DNA from: Xestospongia bergquistia
Lineage: Eukaryota > Porifera > Demospongiae > Haplosclerida > Petrosiidae
DNA length: 64,000 nucleotides
Assembly (NCBI GenBank): GCA_963965975.1
Contig: OZ014411.1
Coordinates: forward strand, 5,379,001 to 5,443,000
Direction of reading: 5' to 3'
The translations under genes and the position numbers were made by a program. The notes below the pieces were generated by a model, which ran no database searches, was not told the DNA's origin, and saw nothing but the letters and a program-made list of their open reading frames with translations. Positions 55,096 to 64,000 of this stretch are shown here, one piece after another; the stretch's first letter is position 1; every line of letters starts with the position of its first letter.

Positions 55096-55131
55096 GTAAT
55101 TGCTGTAATCACTTGTGATTACAGCAATTAC
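55096..55131. repeat. 36-bp palindrome (17-base perfect arms)
   Basis: GTAATTGCTGTAATCAC, then TT, then its exact complement. The AT-rich tract to its right ends in AGCTCCAACCCTG at 55258, which resembles a hAT end (CAGGGTTGGAGC reversed). The left end was not identified. Confidence 0.75.
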
Positions 55132-55299
55132 TTTGTCTGATTATAATTATGATTACTGATTAAATTATTTCTGGAAAGTTGATTATGATTGAGATTACAG
55201 CAAAAAATGTAATTGATTGTAATTGATTACAATTATGATTGTAATCAGCTCCAACCCTGACCATGAAATCAAATACTAAATTATATTGTTGTGACATAT

Positions 55300-55657
55300 T
55301 TACAATTCTGTCAAGAACCAGACACAGTCTCTGTTAAATGTTGTTAAAACGTTGTATGCGTCCTTGGCCTGTTGGTAGTGTCTCTTACTCTGTAAGCAAT
55401 GACAACATAAATATTAGTACATGAATGTGTGTAACTCACTAAAAATTGATCTTCATTCCTTGTTAATGATGTGTCAATCCTAATGAGTCCCACTTCTTTT
55501 AATTTATCATTGTATGTTATTGTAATGTCTTGAGTCAAGTTGTTAGTCAATAGTTCAGTAGTTTGTCTTGCTCTTGATAAGTCAGATGAAAGTACATTAA
55601 TAAGTCTTTTTAGATGTCTTTGTAGTTCTCGTCTTGTCTTGTCAGCTTGTTCACATC
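55300..55657 (-). CDS. 3' fragment of an unrecognised coiled-coil gene, two exons
   Basis: 55440-55657 (TTCTAG acceptor, GTGAGT donor) encodes a heptad-like stretch (CEQADKTRRELQRHLKRLIN, SSDLSRARQTTELLTNNL). 55300-55389 (TTACAG acceptor) continues in phase SKRHYQQAKDAYN to a stop. An ATG exon candidate, MNEQVVPESSNSE with a GTAAAT donor, lies upstream at about 55805-55845, but I could not connect it in phase. The start of duplication unit B at 56008 lies only about 350 bp upstream, so the gene's 5' part may have been cut off by the duplication. It could be a live small gene or a relic. Confidence 0.4.
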
Positions 55658-56062
55658 CTAGAATTGTTAGGTTTCATTCTTCGTTGCTTTCTCCGTGACA
55701 TATAAAATAAAGATGTCTTGTAAACGTAGTTGTAAGTCTCTTTCTTTCAATATTGTTCTAGATTGGACAGGTATTGTTGATTATAATACTTAATACTAGG
55801 GATTTACCTCTGAATTACTACTCTCTGGAACAACCTGCTCATTCATACTTAACTAACAGTAGTCGCATGTAGGCATGTCAATTTAAAGTGTTAATAAACT
55901 AAATAATTTGCATGTACATATCTACCAATGTAATCACAAAGTTAATAGAACATTTGTTATAGTTATAGACTAATAGAAAAGTTAATTTATGTAACTTACA
56001 GCTCAGTTTGATCTGAGAAAAACGGATATGAACGATAATTGTGCACGAACTATTCGCCGACA

Positions 56063-59000
56063 ATGAGTTGGAGGAAAAAAAGGATTGCCTACTTTGTCTT
56101 GCTTCTTCTTATATTCCTGATAGCTATATTTTATGTTTTCCTTTCTAGACACATTGTCGTAAGGGAGGCAAAAGTTGGATTATTACCACCGTCATCGTTG
56201 ATACCGACTCGCAAACCAAATCTAAAGAATCATTCATCCAAATGCTATCAAGTAGACCTAGAAAAACTCAATAGTATTTATTTAAGTTTGAAAACGTCCA
56301 AGAATTTCCACCAAAAACGTCTGGCTCCTCTGTTGGTGACATGGATGCAAGTATTAAACCCACACCAGGTTAGGATTGACGTTAATATGATATATATATA
56401 CGAACTATAGTAGGCAAATTCTCGTACTTATTATTATTATTATTATTATAGTAGCCCTTTCTGTTAGATTATAGAGCATAAGTAATTTAATACAAGCTAT
56501 TTACTCATTTAGCCAAAATATTGCCTCCTAGTACAAGTTCCTGTAGTGTTGCCTTGGTTATATTGTAGACTACCTCATTAAAGTTCTAATCAAAGTAACA
56601 CTAACTCAAAGTGTTAATTAGTATATTAATAATTTTAAAATTCAACAATTGAAACACACACTGTCCTGTAATGAAATTGGCAATGTTTAATTACTGTACA
56701 ACAACGTTGACATTTGATGTATCTGTACTTGTACCATAAAACCACAACTTTATATACGAGCATGTTCTTTATTTTAAAAAGTTTGTTGGCTCTCATTAGA
56801 TGAAATTGAAGTACCATATTGCTACTTAGTCTGGCATAGCCAGCCTTTTTGCACAGAGAGGAAGAGTCTTGGGATAAGCATACATAGACTTGTACAGGCT
56901 GCAAAAAACTTGCAGGCCACAGGAATGCCTCTTGCACTTTTGAGCTCCTTGTTTTCACTTAACGTCCTATTCCATATGAGTCAACAATGGCTAATAAAGT
57001 CGTTGAAGCTGATCAAAAATCAGCTCTTAAAGCAGCATGTGACACAAAACAGCACTAGCTAGTAAAGACAGTCTGTGCTTCTATTCAAAAGATGATCACT
57101 ACTTCCAACGAATATCATAACAACCATTAACCCTTGCTCAGGTCTATGTTGCTCTACCCAGATTTACTATTTTGCTGTATGAGTCCTATATTGGCTTGTC
57201 CCTAGACCCTTTCTTCTCTTAGAGAAGGGTTAGCAACACCAGACTAGGTGATAGCTCAATGCACATTGTGGAAAGTCCCTGGTGTGTTGCAAATAACAAC
57301 AGTGAGGGGAAGTGTTCTGACATGTACAGATTACAGTTATGGGGATCAAAGGAATAGTTTTAAGTGTTAATATCTGCAACCAGCCCATGGACACAGCCCT
57401 CTTTCTCATTATGTGACAGAGAGTATTCAATTATATATACTATAATATAGTGTTTTATGTGTTCACCTTGCCCCCACATACCCACATACCGCACATCACA
57501 AATTAAATACTAAGTGTTATAGTAGTGTTATTGTTTGAGTTATCACAGGAAGTCCACATGTCTGTATGTATAGAGTTGATTTTTTGTAAAAACAAATTTA
57601 TTAGCTACAGTAGTGTAGTACTTTTACCTGTATTTATATGATTAAACTTTTACAGTTAGAATGTATTTCCTGATTTCTCTCTTCAAGTGGCAGCCATTTT
57701 ATTGATTAACGAAATTCACAATATAACATTCCTCGTGGTCAATGGCATCTCTTATACTTTTCTTAGGGAAAGTACAATAAACCTTGTTCTTGTGGGTCAT
57801 ATCATATAATGATGTCAAAAGAACAAGATGGTCGTCAGGAGACCATTTGACTTTGAAATTTTGAATTTGGTCAAGTTATTAGAAAGTTATGATAATTTTT
57901 TACTGGCAAGATGAATGTGAATAGAGTATATTGTGAGCATGAACAAATAAAGGAAATTGTAACACATCCCCAAATATATAGAAGCTGAGGGCAGACATTC
58001 CATTTCCAATTCTATTTTCCTAATTTTTCCATTTACCAATTGAGTCAAATGGGGTTATATGGAGAAAATTTCAAGTTCCAATTCCTTCTTCCTAGGAATT
58101 GGAATGTCCTTCCATAGCTTCTGTATATAACAGACCAAAATAAACAACCAAAATCAGGAACCTAATCCAACTGGAACATCTTGCTGATGCTCGATACTAA
58201 GAGATGACTAGTAGTACTTGCGCTCCATGTTTTATTAAGTAACAATCCTAATAAAAATTAGAAATAGCAGACATGCTAAGAATGGAATAAGGAATTAGAA
58301 GTCATCAACTGGTTTCTTAATTAGAATTTTCAAATACGTAAAGGTCTGTGGAAGAAGTAAGAATTGGAATGTCCATTCTCAGCTTCCGTACAAATGCAAC
58401 AAGAATGGACCAAGAAGCCATTTGATATAAGCTATTAGTAATCACTTGTTGTATTTGTGCATATTATATTGTATTTAGAAATCATGCATACTACTTCAAT
58501 ACAGATCTGTTCACTTCTTGAATGTTGTAATGCTTATCCTCCTATGGACTTCATTATTTAAATTAGTTTTGGCTTGTATGCTCCACACCGGAGAGAGCAC
58601 ATTCACCTCATGCATCTTCCCCCTTACCATGGCTGTAAGGCCACATGGTCTACTAATACCCTTCTAGCAGTGGCTTGATCATGACCAACCCAAATTTGTT
58701 TGTTCTGGGCCTAAATATAGAGGAATCTAAGCTAGTTCCTTCACTGACATTGGAGAATCATTCTTATGTGAGAGGCCTTAAAACAGCAAAGTAGGTAGCA
58801 AAGAAAGAAATAGTTGTACTACACATACATGTGTCTATTAAGAACCATCCTACTTATTATTTTTGCTTCAAAGGGCTTCTACATGTATCTGGCTTTGACT
58901 ATGTTATTAAAGTCACTTAAAGTTTTTATTTATGCATTATTCATACAAAAGATTACTGTTACATAGAATTTTTTTTACTGAAAACAGTTCTGGAGTTTTC

Positions 59001-62000
59001 TTGTCTGTTCTCATTAAATTTCAATTTCAGTTTTCCTTCATGTATATATCATAATATTATATATATGATATATATATAATATTATGATATATATATATGA
59101 TATATATGTTTATATCATCATATTATACATCATGTATCATATGCTTCATTGTTAATGTCCTTTATATGATGCTAATTTAGTGGTGGTAGGAACCAATGAT
59201 TATAAAAAAAGCAGAAGGGAGAGAATCATGAAACATCTATGTAAATAATTGAAAATTTCTACTCTTCCCACGCTAGTCAGATTATTGTTTTTTGACTCAC
59301 ACACAGCTAACTGCCTAGAGATTTGTTTAGACTTATAGTATAATGCTCTCACAATACTATAACATTATTTAACATGTATTTTGTTGTTTAATATATACTA
59401 TTTAATTTAATAGGTTCATGTTGTAACTGACAGTGCTAAACTAACTAAGGGAGACAAATGGTTGCTTTTATCCAAAGAAATAGGTAAGTTGTACTAGAGC
59501 TTTATTTAACAGTAAAATATTTATAAAGTACAAATTTTGTATAGTAATCATATAACAACATATAACATGATCAATGTCATGCATGATCAATGTCATTTTG
59601 TGATGCAAGTTATGAGCTTGTGTATATTTTAATGTGAAGTTAACTGAACTACTTGCAAGTATTATATACCATTAAGCACGGTATAGTAGTGTTTAATATG
59701 TAGGGATGGGCTGAGGAAAAGTGGCCATCATATATTATCTATTGCAGATCATAGCCTGAAATCTCTCTTATAACAATGAAATGGACTTATAAACACTTAT
59801 CTTTTGTTTTCGAGTGTTTTCATAGCTAATGAGGTTTCCAGTAATATCAAAAAGCTTTGCTAAAGTAGAAAAGTGGTGAGTAGCCTAATTATTATTCTTT
59901 AAGATTCTGACATCAGTAGATTGGTCACCCATGCGCATGCCTAAAGATGTTGTCAAGATTTTGCCACTAAAATCCTAAGTGTAGTTAGGTTTGTGGTAGT
60001 ACAATTTTTTTGATAACTTCAAAATGTTCAGCAAGAAAACTCATCAGGTAAACAGCTGCCTTCTACTACAACTCTATGCTTATTTATTATTCATCGTGTC
60101 TTACTATTCATAATTATTGTTGCAGTAAAGTGTGCTTATGTTTTTCTCTCTCTACTATTCAAAATAATGAAGTTTTGGACTCTCACTGCATTACCTATAC
60201 AAATTTTTTCTGAAGTGAAGTAAAAGAAGAAGGATGTCTTGAATGAATTCCTTTACAACTCAAAATAAGTCTAAATTTGCTATAGAAGTAATATATATGG
60301 CTTTAGCAAGGACCTCTATATTATCAACATAATAAAGAAGAAAATTGTGATCACCAAAAAATTGAAACAAATAGTGAAGACATATTTTTATAAAAATGGA
60401 AGCACATGCAGAGATGACAATGCCAAAATGAAAAAAAAACAAGGTAGAGATGCAAACATGAATACATACAAAATCCCTATACATGAGTAGCCACTCAATA
60501 TCAGTCTTCTAAGCTTTTATTCAATCCTACATATATACCTCTAGAGGAATCAATTTGTTTTCAATCTTGTGACACTAAAGACCAGTTTTTAATATCCAAA
60601 TTGTAGCTAACAGTATTAGGCCTTCTTCACTTTAATTTAAAGATTTGGCTACCTATGTGTATAGATATATGTCTTCATTCTTTCCTTGTTTCTTTTCCTT
60701 TTGGGATTGTTATTCCTACATTTCCTTCCATTTTTAAAATGTTTTTATTACTTCTTAGTTGTTACACATTAAATATGTATTCAAGTTGATAAAATATCTC
60801 TAAACCAATCCTAGTATATGTTAACTCTCAATAATTACCAAGTGCCTTAGTGCAAGACAACTAATGTGAATGGTGAAGCAAAACCTCAACTTAGTTTTTA
60901 TATGTAGTTTGGTCACACTTAAAAATGCGATAACTACTTTACTGAAACCTGGACCACAGGTATACAAAAGCATTTGATTAGCTATGTTCACAGTGAAATA
61001 CTTACTTGATGTTTAGCAATGCAATAAACTTGAAGAAAGAAAAAAAGCAGACATATTTAAGCCATTTAGAGCAATGTGAAGATGAACAAGATCAAAGACT
61101 AAGTTAGAAGCTAGGTATACAGAAATTATGCTACAAATGCTAAAATTTATTCTATACATCCTGGACAGACTAAGAGATCAAAGTCACATTTGTCACTTAT
61201 TACTGTGAGAGGAAAACTTTATATATCCACATATTCCTAGTTATAAAGTACCCTTGACAATTACAATGTAGTTATCACATCAGAAACATATGTATAAGAA
61301 TGTACTTTGAAAAGTAATATAGATATTTACAATAATTATATTTGTTAGGTTTCACTGTACATCATGCTGACTGTCCTGTTGGTCATGATTCAGCTAGTCT
61401 CTGCTGTAAATCAGGAGTCGACTTTGATAATTATTACAGAGCAATAGAAGCAGGACAAAAATATGGGTAAGTCACAATACAAGTACTTATGTACATCTGA
61501 CATAACCAACTATCCAGCCTCTAGTTTGACCTCATACTGGTGAGTGATTTGTTTTGTGAAACTTGTAGTGAACCTACTGTAATTTCTCTACAAATTTGTT
61601 AGTTTAAGAATGTTGATTACTGGAATTCAGTACTTGGCTCTATACAAAATTAATATTATGTAGCACAAATGCCTTGAACCATAGTCAACATGTACAGAAA
61701 ACCTATTCTTAGTAACAAGTACAGGAGAATGCATGTAGGTTGTCCCAGATAGGTAGTCTCAACCATGGACTACCACATCACTAAATGTATATCTAAAACT
61801 AAAACTAAATGAAAATAATTTCTGTACCAAATGTAATACTAGTACTGATACTAATACTGTATTTTTATCTGGGGGATGAGACTATAGCTATAAAGAAACA
61901 GTTAAACAGACAATTGTGGTTTGTCACTTTGGGTCATGGTCTATATTGCACTAGTTAACACTCAGCAATGTTTACATCATGGTCACATATGCAATATGTT

Positions 62001-63980
62001 AACTTGAGTACTAGTATGTATGCTTTGTTGAAATATTACCATGAAAGGGCTGAACTGTTGCATAGGGGTATGAGGGTAAAAATTATTGGGGGTGCTCATC
62101 AACACTGAAGTACGGTAATCGCAGGCTCCTAGGGGGTCTGGGGGCATGCCCCCAGGAAAATTTTGAAATTTGAAGCTTTCAGAGTGTGGTTATTATCTAT
62201 TTTTAGGACAATTTGAGGTTCCATAATGATAAGCTTTACTTACCTAATTAATTGCATCTTGCATTATATTGGGGGTGCTCTGCACCCCTCACCAAATTAT
62301 TGGGGGTGCCTGAGCACCTCCAGCCCCCACCCTCCTACGCCTATGTGTTGAAATATATTATGACAAAAGTTTCAAATAATTTGAAGGTTGTTTAACCCAA
62401 TCTTTGAATTACAAAAAGTGGTCTTCCTCTTAGCTCTATTCAGCATTTAGTACTCTTTATTGCTCCTTCTAGATGGTTTTGTCATATTGACGATGATCTT
62501 TATGTCAATGTTCCTCGTCTTGTTTCTACCCTCCAGAAGTATAATCCATTTAAGGAGCACCGATATATTGGACAGTTTCCTTATTATTCAAAGTTCATGC
62601 ATTGGTTTAGATACAGCTTACCAGCTATATTAAAACCTGTGAGTTTTAATGTTATATACTATTAATGTAATAGTACCATTGCTGTCATCATAGATTAGGT
62701 TGGTTTTAAATTTGCATGATTTTTGTAGAGTAATTTATTTCAAAACTTATGTCACTGAAAATATTTAAATGTTGGCATACACTGTTAAAACTACTTAGTT
62801 GTTTGAATATTTTAAATTTGTGCCTTTTTAATTCCATTTTCAGTAAAGTGTGCTATTTGTAACCATTATAAATAACAATGAAAGTAATAAAAATTATAGC
62901 ATATAACATTTCTGTTATTGTACTGTGTGTTACATTTTAATTACAAGTGAATTCACTTTTCTTGTTTAGTTTAACGAAACATTTCGTTATGCTGGGGGAC
63001 CAGTTTACTGTCTAAGTGCCAAACTAATGAAGGAAGTTGAGAGACATCTACGGTAAGTATAGTTTGTATCATATCTACACATATACAGTACATTCAATTC
63101 AAACATGTAGGTGAAAATGGTTTATTACAGACTTGTTCCATAGTAGTTTGTTGATACTGATAACACTTGATAACATTGTTATTGTTCTAAAGCCCTATTG
63201 ATAGATATCAATATAATGTCCTCCATATATTCCAGCTTTGCTTAAGTAAGATCTTTTGATTTTCTATCAACCTTGTTTAAATGGTATTAGAAAGCAGTCT
63301 AACTTTTAATATTTATGATGTACTATACAGCTATTGTATGTATATATTTTATTTGTTAATACATTTTTTTGTATAAGTTTAGAGGAAAAGAGTTTCCTAA
63401 TTTGTGCAAATGGTTACAAATTGGACCAGAGGATCAACTAATAGGAACAGTTGTAACGATGTTTCTTGGATACAATTTTACAAGAGAGCCAGGATTTCAT
63501 TTTCAAAAGATAATGGATATTCCTTCAAGTACATACAAGGAACAGGTTTGTCAAAGTTGTACTTGTAAATGTATCTGGTAAAAGTTTCTTCTTCTTATAC
63601 AATTTAAACAAATGACACTCCTTGAACAATTAGTACACTGCCTTAATGTACAATATGTTTGTAAAACTTGATAATCAGGAAAGTCCCCAATTGTGCTTTC
63701 TAGAGATAATAATTAGTTTCACACAAGATGACTCATTTTAGATAAGAATGTTTGTAAATTTATTATCACATTTCATATCTTATTTTGTTGTCAATGTCCC
63801 TTTATACACACTCTTCAAATGAAACTTAATACTGTCCATGTGTAATTATAACATTTATTACCACAGTGTCATACCACAAGATCATGCAATATTTATTCTT
63901 TTCAATATGTAGATAACAATTAATCTTGATGGCTATGATGTTCCTAATGCCACTTTTAAAAAAGACATAGATCCTTCCAG
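56063..63980 (+). CDS. Fringe-like glycosyltransferase (GT31), copy B, last exon outside window
   Basis: Same architecture and intron positions as copy A: exons 56063-56368, 59414-59483, 61349-61466, 62473-62638, 62970-63052, 63383-63545, 63913-63980 (donor GTAGTT). The eighth exon must lie past 64000. The DDD motif, the AGGPVYCLS motif and PEDQLIG are intact and all phases close, so nothing suggests a pseudogene. Exon 1 encodes the same peptide as in A. Protein differences, all outside the catalytic motifs, are H/L and M/I in exon 2, R/G at the end of exon 3, H/R, F/Y, L/W and N/S in exon 4, and seven in exon 6 (I/N, M/L, R/W, Q/T, L/M, I/F, K/Q). Confidence 0.88.
56827..57246. mobile_element. 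420-bp inverted-repeat element in copy B intron 1
   Basis: The duplicate of 42848-43267, with the same inverted ends. Confidence 0.65.
57975..58391. mobile_element. GACATTCC-type inverted-repeat element, both ends present
   Basis: The left end, GAAGCTGAGGGCAGACATTCC, matches the complement of the right end, GGAATGTCCATTCTCAGCTTC. A further inverted GGAATGTCCTTCC lies inside, at about 58100-58125. About 417 bp, non-coding. The corresponding A copy has lost the right end in a roughly 390-bp deletion. Confidence 0.6.
59041..59113. repeat. AT-only palindromic tract, copy B
   Basis: TATATATCATAATATTATAT and its complement alternate around 59075. It replaces, at the matching intron position, the sequence that carries the MITE in copy A. 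Confidence 0.8.
60915..61257. repeat. interspersed repeat of unknown type, copy 3
   Basis: The duplicate of 46615-46970, with an about 20-bp deletion. Related to 28540-28885. Confidence 0.65.
62061..62345. mobile_element. 285-bp inverted-repeat element, present only in copy B
   Basis: Ends CATAGGGGTATGAGGGT and complement CATAGGCGTAGGAGGGT, flanked by TGTTG on both sides (62056-62060, 62346-62350). Copy A has the empty site with one TGTTG at about 47733. The GC-rich interior contains ATTATTGGGGGTGC three times and a CCCC/GGGG palindrome near its middle. No coding frame. Confidence 0.8.
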
Positions 63981-64000
63981 GTAGTTCACTAATAAAAAGT

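Larger units (their letters stand above)
52068..56007. other. intergenic region between the two Fringe-like genes
   Basis: It contains a decayed DNA-transposon coding region (53885-54460), a small minisatellite (53683-53752), a palindrome (55096-55131) and a minus-strand gene fragment (55300-55657). 52080-53280 shows nothing recognisable. 54480-54900 holds short open plus-strand stretches (for example SLPYFPCTLITISADYF) of unknown origin. Confidence 0.5.
56008..64000 (+). repeat. tandem duplication, unit B (continues past the window)
   Basis: Aligned with 42029 onward. The first 600 bp after the ATG differ by about five bases. Indels elsewhere include the B-only element 62061-62345, the A-only element 48201-48665, and a B segment at about 58330-58725 missing from A. 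Confidence 0.9.

Overview
The window is AT-rich, intron-dense animal DNA. Introns are mostly 40 bp to 2 kb, with GT-AG ends. The genes are those of an ordinary metazoan (ribosome biogenesis, lysosome, ubiquitin handling, Fringe-type glycosyltransferases). The style (very small exons, short AT-rich introns full of microsatellites and small terminal-inverted-repeat elements, many TGTACATGTACA-like words) suggests a demosponge such as Amphimedon. That assignment is inference; nothing in the sequence proves it. No operons, CRISPR arrays, tRNA or rRNA genes were seen.

Layout. (1) 793-7607, minus: the first 17 exons of SDA1/SDAD1, which runs off the left edge. (2) 8561-25887, minus: a complete 24-exon lysosomal alpha-mannosidase of about 989 aa, whose introns hold several small transposons and a 48-bp minisatellite. 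(3) 26182-33147, plus: an 11-exon coiled-coil protein of about 777 aa with a Q/S/P/Y-rich tail, head-to-head with the mannosidase across about 290 bp. (4) 34242-39611, minus: a complete 29-exon PLAA (Doa1/Ufd3-type) gene of about 802 aa, convergent with (3). (5) 40374-40909: three phase-compatible minus-strand exons of an unrecognised gene, then a 40-bp minisatellite. (6) 42084-52067, plus: a complete 8-exon Fringe-like GT31 glycosyltransferase (373 aa). (7) 52068-56007: a graveyard holding a decayed EnSpm/CACTA-like transposase and a minus-strand coiled-coil gene fragment. (8) 56063-63980, plus: a second, tandem Fringe-like gene whose last exon lies beyond the right edge.

All exon models were built by eye from splice sites, reading phase and recalled family sequences. 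The phases of every exon in the five main genes close without a stop, which is the main support for the boundaries.

Most notable: the two Fringe copies share sequence from only 55 bp upstream of the ATG, so they must use different promoters. All ten base differences in their sixth coding exon change the protein. They also provide filled and empty sites for several unnamed mobile elements. Separately, long CT microsatellites, up to about 65 dinucleotides, serve as the polypyrimidine tracts of at least seven splice acceptors in four genes.
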